The notes beneath the pieces are model-generated. The model did no database searches. It was not told the DNA's origin and saw nothing but the letters and a program-made list of their open reading frames with translations. A stretch of DNA of 64,000 bases, taken from an uncultured Prevotella sp. GTDB lineage: Bacteria; Bacteroidota; Bacteroidia; Bacteroidales; Bacteroidaceae. Location of the stretch: contig CABVDL010000001.1 of the NCBI GenBank assembly GCA_902497035.1, forward strand, positions 34,236 through 98,235, read 5' to 3'. Shown one piece after another: positions 16,357-24,633 of the stretch (position 1 is its first letter; each line of letters opens with the position of its first letter). The position numbers were made by a program, and so were the translations under genes.

Positions 16357-17114
16357 AAAAGCAAATCCCTAATATCCTGACTTGTTGCAATCTTGTATCG
16401 GGCTGTATTGCAACGTGCTTTGCATTCTTTCACAGCCCTGACCTGGCATTGCTCTGGATCATTATCGGTGCCACTTTCGACTTTTTCGACGGCATGAGCG
16501 CACGGTTGCTTCACGTCTCGTCGCCCATTGGCAAGGAGCTTGACTCGCTGGCCGACGACGTGACCTTTGGCGTGGCTCCGAGTACCATCCTCTTTTCGCA
16601 GCTCATCGTCATGGACTTCCCCGAGGCTTTGTCGGGCATTGCCGACTACCTGCCTTTCGTGGCCTATGTGATGGCTGCCTTCTCTGCCTTGCGCCTGGCC
16701 AAGTTCAATCTCGACGAGCGCCAGACCATGGGCTTCATCGGCCTGCCTACGCCTGCCAACGCCTTGTTCTGGGGGTCGCTCATTGTGGGACTCAACAACT
16801 GGCTCTGCAATGTGGAGTGGGGCTGGGCACTGCTCATCGTCCTGATGTTTGTCAGCTCATGGCTGCTTGTCTGCGAAATTCCGATGTTTGCATTGAAGTT
16901 CAAGCACTGGGGCTGGAAAGGCAATGAGCTGCGCTATTGCTTCATTGGCATTACGCTGCTCGCCCTGGCCGGGTCGATGACTGTCGCCGTGACCCATGGC
17001 AGGAGCCTGCTCTTTGGTTTCCTGCGTCCGTGGTGCGGCGTGATTTTACTTTATTTGGTGTTGTCGGTCATCAAGGATTTGGCTGACTGTAAATCCTCAC
17101 GGAAAAATGGCTAA
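16353..17114 (+). CDS. pssA: CDP-diacylglycerol--serine O-phosphatidyltransferase
   Basis: A 253-residue integral membrane enzyme making phosphatidylserine from CDP-diacylglycerol and serine, the step before Psd. The CDP-alcohol phosphotransferase signature is present: FDGMSARLL followed by [13 protein letters not shown] (pattern DGx2ARx8Gx3Dx3D). Six to eight hydrophobic helices are visible. I chose ATG 16353, which overlaps the psd stop by four bases (ATGA); an in-frame start farther upstream at 16296 would lie inside psd and gives no family-like sequence. The DUF4834 gene overlaps its 3' end by eight bases. Confidence 0.93.
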   Translation: MKKQIPNILTCCNLVSGCIATCFAFFHSPDLALLWIIIGATFDFFDGMSARLLHVSSPIGKELDSLADDVTFGVAPSTILFSQLIVMDFPEALSGIADYLPFVAYVMAAFSALRLAKFNLDERQTMGFIGLPTPANALFWGSLIVGLNNWLCNVEWGWALLIVLMFVSSWLLVCEIPMFALKFKHWGWKGNELRYCFIGITLLALAGSMTVAVTHGRSLLFGFLRPWCGVILLYLVLSVIKDLADCKSSRKNG

Positions 17115-17385
17115 GTTCCTTTCCGTCATTCTCCTCGTTTTTATTGCCTGCATCGTTGCTCTTGGCTTGTCGGTGTGGAAGGCTTACCGCACGATACGCC
17201 GCCGCATGGACCAGCTCAACAGCCGCATGGCTGGCGGCAGCGGCTCCGGCCAGCGTGAGCCGCGTCGACAGACGACTACCGTCCACGGCGATACCATCAC
17301 CGACACCCGCAACCGACAGCAGGCCAGCCAAAAGATTTTTGACAAGGACGAGGGTGAGTATGTTGATTTCAAAGAATTAAATTAG
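17107..17385 (+). CDS. DUF4834 family small membrane protein
   Basis: A 92-residue protein with one N-terminal transmembrane helix (FLSVILLVFIACIVALGLSV) followed by a basic, polar cytoplasmic tail ending in KIFDKDEGEYVDFKE. This matches the Bacteroidetes-specific DUF4834 family, commonly found right after pssA. It overlaps pssA by eight bases, pointing to translational coupling. No function is established; the constant linkage suggests a role tied to phospholipid synthesis or the membrane. Confidence 0.78.
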   Translation: MAKFLSVILLVFIACIVALGLSVWKAYRTIRRRMDQLNSRMAGGSGSGQREPRRQTTTVHGDTITDTRNRQQASQKIFDKDEGEYVDFKELN

Positions 17386-17421
17386 AGGGGGACGACTTCT
17401 TGACTTTATCCCACTGCACGG

Positions 17422-17464
17422 GCTTTTGGCAGTCCGTTAATCGTTGAGCGATGCTGCCAAAAGC
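17422..17464 (+). terminator. Stem-loop after the psd operon
   Basis: GCTTTTGGCAG (17422-17432) pairs perfectly with CTGCCAAAAGC (17454-17464); the loop has a small ATCG/CGAT stem. It lies 37 bp after the DUF4834 stop, between convergent transcription units. Confidence 0.5.
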
Positions 17465-17479
17465 GTCAAATGACGACAC

Positions 17480-17677
17480 GGGTCAACTGTACCGCCAAGG
17501 CGGGTCAACTGTACCGCCAAGGCGTGGCGACCGCCACGCAAAGCTGTGACGACCACCACAATTGTCCGTGACGACCGCCACACTTTCTCGTTGCGGCCAT
17601 CTCGCATCGTCGTTAAGGCCATCTCGCATCGTCGTTAAGGCCATCTCGCATCGTCGTTTCGGTCATCTCTCATTCAC
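17480..17677. repeat. Degenerate tandem repeat array, exact 22-bp period (nine units)
   Basis: Nine consecutive 22-bp units fill the gap between the DUF4834 gene and the convergent esterase, the last unit entering the esterase's final codons. Units 1-2 are identical (start GGGTCAACTGTACCGCC), units 3-5 are of the type GTGACGACCGCCACA, units 6-8 of the type GTTAAGGCCATCTCGCATC, and unit 9 is degenerate. The phase never slips although the sequence drifts. The period is not a multiple of three, so the array is not coding. On the minus strand the unit aligns with that of the array at 38727-38858 (about 16 of 22 positions for the best pair). Confidence 0.8.
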
Positions 17678-19100
17678 GAGTCAGTTGGGACACAATAGCC
17701 GGTGATGCTTTTCTGATGGCATCGGCCACGATGCGGGCCATCAGTGCCGCGCCTTTCCTGTTGGGATGGATGCCGTCATCTTGTATCAGCTTCGGGTCTT
17801 TCTCAAAGGGCGAATGCAGGTCGATAACCTGCAGATGGTGACGGCGTGCTATCTTTCTCAGTGTCGGAATTACGCCGTTGACAATGGTTGAGTCGTTGAT
17901 GGTCCACTGTACTTTCCATGCCTTTACAGGCAGTGCGACGAGGATGCGCGGATGTGAGGGCAGGTTGCCCAGCGTGTCCAGCATGGCCTCATAGTCTTTC
18001 TGAAATTGAGAGGCGTTCCAGTTGGCTGTCTTGCTGTCGTTGGTGCCAAGCTTGACGACCACGATATTTGGATTGAAGTCTTTTGCTTCTTTCCAAATAG
18101 GATGGTTCATATAGGGTTGGTTGCCTTTAGCGTTCATGCAGGCACCGCTATATCCGAAGTTGCGCACCCAGTATCCCTTGCCCAGCAGTTTCTGCATTTG
18201 TGCGGGATACCCGAAGTGGTCGCTCATGGCGATGCCAGCGCCATCAGTGATGCTGTTGCCGATGCATGCCACCCTGATGGCATCTCGTTGAGGGCTCTTC
18301 AGGCTGTCCAACCAAAGCCCCAATTCGCTGAGCATCTGCTGATGATAGGGGAAGGACTCCTTAAAGCCCCAGCCGTGGCCGCCGGTGGGGTAGGTGTGGA
18401 CCACGACATCCCGCTCTTGGTTGCGCATGGCCTGGGCATAGGCCAGTCCATTGTAGGACGGATGGACATCAACATCGTCATTGCTCAATAAGATTATTGC
18501 GGGCGGAGTGACATGCCGTCTCACTTGGCATTCAGCCGAATAAGCCAGACGCATGGCTTCGTCGTTTACTTCTTTGCCAAGAAACTGACTGCGGGTGGTG
18601 GAATGCGTATAACGTCGCAGCGTGGTGACGGGATAGAATAGGATTTGGAAATTGGGTCTTGTGGCGAAAGGCATTCTTGTGGCCGCCATACTGGCCAGAT
18701 GACCTCCTGCCGATGAGCCCATCACGCCTACGTCATTGGGATTGACGTGCCAGGCCTCAGCACTGTCGCGCACGGTCTTGAAGGCATGGGACACATCTGC
18801 CAGTGGCAAGGTGCGGTCGCCGTTGGGCAAACGGTATTTCAGCACGCACAGGGCTATGCCGCGGTTGTTGAAGAAAGGCGCCCAGTCGGTTCCCTCATGC
18901 GCCATGGCTCTGAAAACGTAGGCTCCGCCCGGACAGCAGACGACGGCGCGCCCCGTAGACTTTTCAGCATTAGGCAGATAGACATAGAGCATGGCACTGC
19001 TGTCCGGCTCAAGAAGGATGTCCACTCGTTTCTGTGCCGTGGCATGAAAGGCAAATTGCGTTAGGGTGAACAATAGAAGAAAGAAACTCTTACGACACAT
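17670..19100 (-). CDS. Two-domain esterase: N-terminal alpha/beta-hydrolase, C-terminal SGNH
   Basis: A 476-residue secreted protein (signal peptide FFLLLFTLTQFAFHATA). Residues ~25-265 are a BD-FAE/acetyl-xylan-esterase type alpha/beta-hydrolase: CCPGGAYVF oxyanion strand, GSSAGGHLA with Ser130, and TGGHGWGF with His242. Residues ~275-470 are an SGNH hydrolase: IGNSITDGAG with Ser283, LGTNDSK (block III GxND) and DGIHPNRKGA with the catalytic Asp/His. Both active sites look complete. Likely removes acetyl or aromatic ester groups from hemicellulose or pectin. It lies 49 bp after the GH3 gene as the last gene of the minus-strand degradative cluster. The domain order is the mirror image of 9333-10739. 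Confidence 0.8.
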   Translation of the reverse strand: MCRKSFFLLLFTLTQFAFHATAQKRVDILLEPDSSAMLYVYLPNAEKSTGRAVVCCPGGAYVFRAMAHEGTDWAPFFNNRGIALCVLKYRLPNGDRTLPLADVSHAFKTVRDSAEAWHVNPNDVGVMGSSAGGHLASMAATRMPFATRPNFQILFYPVTTLRRYTHSTTRSQFLGKEVNDEAMRLAYSAECQVRRHVTPPAIILLSNDDVDVHPSYNGLAYAQAMRNQERDVVVHTYPTGGHGWGFKESFPYHQQMLSELGLWLDSLKSPQRDAIRVACIGNSITDGAGIAMSDHFGYPAQMQKLLGKGYWVRNFGYSGACMNAKGNQPYMNHPIWKEAKDFNPNIVVVKLGTNDSKTANWNASQFQKDYEAMLDTLGNLPSHPRILVALPVKAWKVQWTINDSTIVNGVIPTLRKIARRHHLQVIDLHSPFEKDPKLIQDDGIHPNRKGAALMARIVADAIRKASPAIVSQLTRE

Positions 19101-19149
19101 CGTTTGTTTATTGTTTTATGGTGTTCATGCGATGATTAATGGCTTTACC

Positions 19150-21627
19150 TTAAAGGTCAATCTGCTGCTGTAGTCTGATGTCGCGGCTTGAGCTGCCCAC
19201 CATGATGGTGAAGCTGCCGGGCTGAAGCATCCAGCTGTGTGTGTGAATGTCATAGAAGCTGAAGGCATCGGGGCCAAGGACGACGCTTACGGCCCGGCGT
19301 TGTCCGGGCTTGAGTGATACTTTCTCAAATTGCTTCAGTTCTTTTTCAGGCCTTACCACGGTGGTCTGGTCATCGCGTACATAAATTTGTGCGATTTCTT
19401 TGCCTTCGCGCTTTCCGGTGTTGGTGATGGTGAACGAAACGCGTACGCTGTCGTCACCTATGACCTCAAGCCGCAGATCGGAATAGGCGAAGGTCGTGTA
19501 GCTCAACCCGAAGCCGAAGGGGAAGAGTGGCTGGCGTTTAAGCCTGTCGTAGCCGCGGTAGCCCATGAAGATCCCCTCGTTGTAGGCTACGCTGCGTACT
19601 TCACGCCCGTCCTCGTTGGTATAGTAACTGTCGTGGCAGGGATTGTCCTCCCATCGGCGGTCGAATGTGACGGGCAGCTTGCCGCTTGGGGTGCATCTCC
19701 CGGTGAGTATCTCGGCCAGAGCCGTACCGCCTTCCTGTCCCGGATACCAGGCCATGACGACGGCGGCAGCATCAGCAAGCCATGGCCTCATATCGACACC
19801 TGCTCCGGCATTCAGAACGACGGTGAGGTGCGGATTGACGGCGGCCACCTGTCTGATGAACTGCTCCTGGTAGGCGGGCAGACCGAATGGACGGTCAAAG
19901 CCCTCACCCTCGGTGCTGCTGTCGAAACCGCCGCAATAGACCACATGGTCGGCTTTTTGAAGGCCACGGCGCAACTTTGTTTTGTCGAGTTTTCGCAGCC
20001 TGACGTGAATGATGGCTGACGAAATGTTGTCGAAGAACTCAACCTTTATTTTATAGGTGCGGCCGCCCTTTAGGGCCAGTCCGTTCTCGCGTGACGAATA
20101 AGCGTGGTTGCCCCAGTCGCCCGCCACCACCATGCCATTGATACTGATACGGTAACCGTCGTCACCGCCGATGCCCACCATGAGCTGTTCGTCGGCATCG
20201 GGACGGTAATAGCCTTCCCACACTACGGAGAAAGTGTCGGCGGGCATGGAGGCGGCGGGTGCACCGTAGCCCCAGTCGAAGTCAATCTTGCTGTCGGTGC
20301 GCGTCATTACAGGCTTTCCGTTAAAGTGCCTGTTGGCATAATAGTGCCCTGTAAATCCCCTGACGTGGCCGAGACTGTCGGCAAAGACCATCGGCGTGAT
20401 GTCGGTGTAGATGATATTGTCGGTGAGCAGAATGGTGTTACGGTGCAAACGTTTCAGTTCCTTGTCAAGCGGCTTGTCGCTGAACGGCACTACATTGCCG
20501 CTGCCACCACCTGTCGTGATGCGGCTGGCGTTGGGGCCAACCAGCGCCACTGTGCCCTTGAGCGGCAGTTCATTATTGTTTTTCAGCAATACGATGCCCT
20601 CGCGGGCAAGCTCGAGAGCGGTCTGCCTTGACGACGGGCAGTCGAGCGCGATAGTTGTGTCTTTCTGCGTCCTGTCGAGCAGGCCGAAAGCAATAAGCGT
20701 CTGCAGCACATGCTGCACCTTTTGGTTGATGGTGGCTGTGTCTACGACACCGGTCTTTAGGAGCGGCATCAGCTTGTCGTAGTTGAGGTTTCTGCCCTTT
20801 GGCATTTCGAGGTCAATGCCCCAGTTGGCTGCTGCCGCCGTACTGTAGACTGACGTCCAGTCAGACATGATAATTCCTTTGAAGTCCCAAGAATGCCGTA
20901 ACACTTCGTTGTTGAGCCAGTTGTTTTCTGTAGTGTGGACACCGTTGAGCAGGTTGTAACTGTCCATGACGGCGCCTGTCTGCCCCTGCTGTATGGCCTT
21001 GCGGAATGCGGGGAAATAAATCTCATTGAGCGTACGCTCATCAATGTCGGAACTGACGTGGTGTCGGCTCCATTCCTGATTGTTTCCCGCGAAATGCTTG
21101 ACGGTGGCCATGACACCGCGTTGCTGCAGGCCTCTGATGTATTGCAAGGCGAGCTCGCCGGTCAGATAGGGATCCTCACCGAAGTATTCGTAATTGCGTC
21201 CGCATAGTGGCGACCGCGTGATATTGACACCTGGTCCGAGCAAGATACCTACACCGCGAGCCCGGGCGTCGTCGCCTAAGCTGTTGCCGAGACGGTGCAA
21301 CAGGCTTCGGTTCCACGTGGAGGCACTCAGCACCGACGCGGGGTAAAGCGTGCTGTGTGGCGCGTGGTTGCGCAGCCCCACCGGACCGTCGGCCAAAAGA
21401 ATGCGGGGTATGCCTAACCGCGGTATGGCGCGCAACGAGAATGAGGTCTCACCCGACAAGTAATCGATTTTCTCGCGCAGCGTCATCTGGCTGACTAACG
21501 TTTTAGCGCGGTCGATGGTCTGTTGGCTAATGGTCTGGCTGCGGAGAACGGAGGAGAAAAGTATGAACAGACATGTCGCCAGGGCAGTGCCGAATGGCTT
21601 TGATAACAGCCTGAAATGAACATTCAT
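19150..21627 (-). CDS. GH3 beta-glycosidase with PA14 insertion
   Basis: An 825-residue exported enzyme (signal peptide TALATCLFILFSSVLRS). N-terminal GH3 barrel includes LADGPVGLR, CGRNYEYFGEDPYL, TVKHFAGNN and the nucleophile region GIIMSDWTS (Asp256). The second alpha/beta domain is interrupted at about residues 415-545 by a PA14 domain (FTGHYYANRHFNG, VWEGYYRPDADEQ, VGIGGDDGYRI). A fibronectin-III-like domain closes the protein (GFGLSYTTFAYSD, NTGKREGKE). PA14-containing GH3 enzymes usually remove terminal beta-linked glucose, xylose or similar residues from oligosaccharides in the periplasm. It follows the DUF4886-GH3 gene by 15 bp. Family assignment is firm; substrate is not determined. 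Confidence 0.88.
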   Translation of the reverse strand: MNVHFRLLSKPFGTALATCLFILFSSVLRSQTISQQTIDRAKTLVSQMTLREKIDYLSGETSFSLRAIPRLGIPRILLADGPVGLRNHAPHSTLYPASVLSASTWNRSLLHRLGNSLGDDARARGVGILLGPGVNITRSPLCGRNYEYFGEDPYLTGELALQYIRGLQQRGVMATVKHFAGNNQEWSRHHVSSDIDERTLNEIYFPAFRKAIQQGQTGAVMDSYNLLNGVHTTENNWLNNEVLRHSWDFKGIIMSDWTSVYSTAAAANWGIDLEMPKGRNLNYDKLMPLLKTGVVDTATINQKVQHVLQTLIAFGLLDRTQKDTTIALDCPSSRQTALELAREGIVLLKNNNELPLKGTVALVGPNASRITTGGGSGNVVPFSDKPLDKELKRLHRNTILLTDNIIYTDITPMVFADSLGHVRGFTGHYYANRHFNGKPVMTRTDSKIDFDWGYGAPAASMPADTFSVVWEGYYRPDADEQLMVGIGGDDGYRISINGMVVAGDWGNHAYSSRENGLALKGGRTYKIKVEFFDNISSAIIHVRLRKLDKTKLRRGLQKADHVVYCGGFDSSTEGEGFDRPFGLPAYQEQFIRQVAAVNPHLTVVLNAGAGVDMRPWLADAAAVVMAWYPGQEGGTALAEILTGRCTPSGKLPVTFDRRWEDNPCHDSYYTNEDGREVRSVAYNEGIFMGYRGYDRLKRQPLFPFGFGLSYTTFAYSDLRLEVIGDDSVRVSFTITNTGKREGKEIAQIYVRDDQTTVVRPEKELKQFEKVSLKPGQRRAVSVVLGPDAFSFYDIHTHSWMLQPGSFTIMVGSSSRDIRLQQQIDL

Positions 21628-21642
21628 TGTGGGAAGTTTGTT

Positions 21643-24621
21643 TTATTTGACGTTGAGTGTGATGGTCTTGTCACCAATAATCAGGCGGTAGGTACCTGGT
21701 TCTACCACGGTGGTGCCTTCATCATTGACAAAGCCCAGGTCGCGGTTCACCTGCAGGTTGAAGCGGAATACAACCGTCTGGCCCTTCTTAATCTCTTTTT
21801 TGTCGAAGAAGCGCAATTCCTTCACAGGACGCGTGAGCTTGGCGTATGGACATTGCACGAAGCCCAGCACGGCATGCTTGCCGTCATAGGCTCCCGTGTT
21901 GGTGACCGGCACGTCCACGGTGAAACGGTCACCGGCAGAGAGTGTGGTCTTTGATGCCGTCGGATGGCCATACTGATAAGTGGTGTAGCTCAGTCCGTAG
22001 CCGAAGCTGTAGAGCGGGTCGCTGGTCGTGTCGTGATAGAAGCCCTGCGTGGCTCGGGCACTTGGTCGGCGGTTGTAGTAGATGGGAATTTGTCCGCCTG
22101 TGTAGGGGAAGGTGACAGCCAGCCGGCCTGAGGGATTGACCTCACCCTTGAGGATGCGCGCTGTGGGTGTGCCGCCGGCAACCCCCGTCTGCCACATCTC
22201 CACGATAGCGTCGGCCAGCGGCTCCACACCGTCGAGCTGAAGCGGACGGCCATTGGACAGTACCACGATGATGGGTTTGCCTGTCTTGTGCAAAGTCTGC
22301 AGCAGGTCGAGCTGCACTTGGGGCAGGGCTATCGATGCTCTCGACTGGTTCTCGCCACTCCAGTTGCCATGTTCGCCAAGACAGAGAATGATGGCATCAG
22401 CTTTGGCGGCAATGGCCTTGGCTTCGGCAAAGCCGCTCTGGTTGCCACCGTCAAAATCGCAGCCGCGGGCATAGTCGATGCGCACATTCTGACCAAACAC
22501 CGTTTTCATTGCATTGAGCAGAGATGTCACGTCAGTCTCGAGGCCGTGTCCCCACCAACAGCCGAGGAGGTCCTTGCGTGCTGTGGCCAAAGGACCGATA
22601 ACGGCCAGCCGCTTACTGTTGACGAGTGGGAGAATGCCGTTGTTCTTCAGCAGCACAACAGACTCCTCAGCCAACTGCCCGACAATGGTCCGGCTTTCGT
22701 GACGCAGGAAGCGCAGGCTGTCGGGAGTCTCTTGGGTGTAGGGATGCTCGAAAAGGCCGAGGTCGAATTTCAGTTTGAGTACTCGTGCTACGGCATCATC
22801 TACCAATGGCTGTGCGATCTTTTTGTCGTTGACCAGTTGCGCGAGGTATTTATCATAGGAGTGTGACATCATATCGATATCGACCCCGCTGTCCATGGCC
22901 TGCCCGCCTGCCGTCTGCAAGTCTTTGGCCGAGCCTTGCGCCTGGAGCTGCGCGATGGCACCCCAGTCGGAAATCACGGGGCCTTGGAACCCCAACTTCC
23001 GGCGCAGCACCTGGCGCAGCAGATAACTGTTGGCGGTGACAGGCGTGCCGTTGAAGTTGTTGAAGGCACTCATTATCGTAGCTGCTCCTGCGCCGACTGC
23101 CATGCGGTATGGCGGCAGATAGGTGTCCCACAGCGTCTGTCTGGAGATTTCGGTATAGACGTAATCGCGTCCGGCCTCGGATGCTCCGTAACCGACATAA
23201 TGCTTGGCGCAGGCGGCGATGGAGAGGCTGTCGGACAGCGACTTGCCCTGATAGCCCCTGACAGCGGCAGCGCCAAAGACCCCGTTTAGGTAGGGATCCT
23301 CACCGTAACTCTCCGCGATACGACCCCAGCGTGGGTCGCGCGAGACATCAATCATTGGTGAGAATGTCCAGTCGACACCCGACATGCGGCTCTCCTGAGC
23401 TGCGACACGGCATGACAGGCGGGTGAGCTTGGGGTTGAAGCTGCAAGCCTGGGCCAGAGGAATAGGGGCTACCGTGCGGAAGCCGTGGATGACATCGTAG
23501 GCGAACACGATGGGAATGTGCAGACGTGAGTCGTTGACGGCGTGCTGCTGCATGCGGTTGCGCAAGGCGGCATCAGTGCCGAAATAGATGAGCGAGCCGG
23601 TTTCGGCCGGAATATTCTTCACCTCAATGCCGCGGTTGTTCTCGTTGTTGTTGGTGCCGAGCGTGTATTGGTTGAGCTGCATCACTTTTTCCTCAAGTGT
23701 CATTCTTGAGAGCAGGTCCTGTACGCGAAGGGCTATCGGAGCCGTCTTGTCCGTATAGATAACGTGTTGCGGACGGATGGCACTGAGGTCGGTGATGGTC
23801 CATGGCCTTGTTACAGCTGCATGGGCTGCCTCTTGTGTTGCCCTGACGAGGTCGTCGCTCATGCCTTTCGCCCTATAGGAGTTGCCCACGACTGACTGTC
23901 CCGTGAGCGTCTCCACCCAAGCACAGGCGGCGGTATAACGGCCGTATTGCAGTTGCAGGTGATAACCGTCGCGGTTCATATTGTCGCCGATGAACGTTGT
24001 TCGGGCATTTTGGATGGCTGTGCCTGACGGCACTACAATCTTGATGCCGTTGTCACGCATGGCTTGCTGAGCGGCACTGACAATGCGATTGTACATCGTC
24101 ATCTGGTCACAGTCGTAATTGGGGAAGGCCCCGTGTGAGGAGTTGTGCTGATAAGCCCAAGTCTGGTGCCAGATGAGTTTGGCCTTCGGCGCATATTGCC
24201 TCACATAAGCAATAAGCTGCCTCAGGTAAGGCTCGAAAGTCTCGTATTGCCCGGACAGTCCGCTGGCCTGCTGCAGACTGACATAGTCCCAGTGTTCGTC
24301 CTGTAGGGCTGTGGAAAGACGGGTGTTGTCGTGTTGCTGCTGCTTGCCTTCTGCATCGACCTTACGGTAACGGTAGGCGGGACGGTCGTTTTGGGCGTTG
24401 TCCCAGTGGCGTTGCAGCGGACAGCCGCCGATATACAGGTTGCCCGCAATGATGCACGTGCCTTGGGCCTCGCCAAGCTCGTGCAGGTTGTTTTCTACGG
24501 CATCTTCTGAGAAACTGTTGCCAATGGCCAGTACGCGAATGGTGCGTTGCTTCGCTCCAACGGTCATGCTAACCATCAGAGTCAGCAAAAACAGTATGTG
24601 CGTGAAGAAAGAATGTTTCAT
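21643..24621 (-). CDS. DUF4886 (SGNH-like) domain fused to GH3 beta-glycosidase
   Basis: A 992-residue exported fusion (signal peptide HILFLLTLMVSMTVGA). Residues ~27-270 are a DUF4886 domain with IGNSFSED (Ser36), HQTWAYQ and MNRDGYHL (Asp218, His221), closely similar to the domain at the start of 7063-9321. Residues ~295-985 are a complete GH3 enzyme of the BglX type: MTLEEKVMQL, DWTFSPMIDVSRDPRWGR, CAKHYVGYG and the nucleophile in GPVISDWGA (Asp552), followed by the second domain and a fibronectin-III-like end. A carbohydrate esterase joined to a beta-glycosidase could deacylate and cleave the same oligosaccharide. It lies 12 bp after the GH2 gene. Esterase activity of DUF4886 is inferred from the SGNH fold. 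Confidence 0.82.
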   Translation of the reverse strand: MKHSFFTHILFLLTLMVSMTVGAKQRTIRVLAIGNSFSEDAVENNLHELGEAQGTCIIAGNLYIGGCPLQRHWDNAQNDRPAYRYRKVDAEGKQQQHDNTRLSTALQDEHWDYVSLQQASGLSGQYETFEPYLRQLIAYVRQYAPKAKLIWHQTWAYQHNSSHGAFPNYDCDQMTMYNRIVSAAQQAMRDNGIKIVVPSGTAIQNARTTFIGDNMNRDGYHLQLQYGRYTAACAWVETLTGQSVVGNSYRAKGMSDDLVRATQEAAHAAVTRPWTITDLSAIRPQHVIYTDKTAPIALRVQDLLSRMTLEEKVMQLNQYTLGTNNNENNRGIEVKNIPAETGSLIYFGTDAALRNRMQQHAVNDSRLHIPIVFAYDVIHGFRTVAPIPLAQACSFNPKLTRLSCRVAAQESRMSGVDWTFSPMIDVSRDPRWGRIAESYGEDPYLNGVFGAAAVRGYQGKSLSDSLSIAACAKHYVGYGASEAGRDYVYTEISRQTLWDTYLPPYRMAVGAGAATIMSAFNNFNGTPVTANSYLLRQVLRRKLGFQGPVISDWGAIAQLQAQGSAKDLQTAGGQAMDSGVDIDMMSHSYDKYLAQLVNDKKIAQPLVDDAVARVLKLKFDLGLFEHPYTQETPDSLRFLRHESRTIVGQLAEESVVLLKNNGILPLVNSKRLAVIGPLATARKDLLGCWWGHGLETDVTSLLNAMKTVFGQNVRIDYARGCDFDGGNQSGFAEAKAIAAKADAIILCLGEHGNWSGENQSRASIALPQVQLDLLQTLHKTGKPIIVVLSNGRPLQLDGVEPLADAIVEMWQTGVAGGTPTARILKGEVNPSGRLAVTFPYTGGQIPIYYNRRPSARATQGFYHDTTSDPLYSFGYGLSYTTYQYGHPTASKTTLSAGDRFTVDVPVTNTGAYDGKHAVLGFVQCPYAKLTRPVKELRFFDKKEIKKGQTVVFRFNLQVNRDLGFVNDEGTTVVEPGTYRLIIGDKTITLNVK

Positions 24622-24633
24622 TATTGTAAGGAC

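Noticed and set aside
17480..17677. CRISPR array
   Set aside because: Units are directly adjacent with no unique spacers, sequences drift between units, and no cas genes are present in the window.
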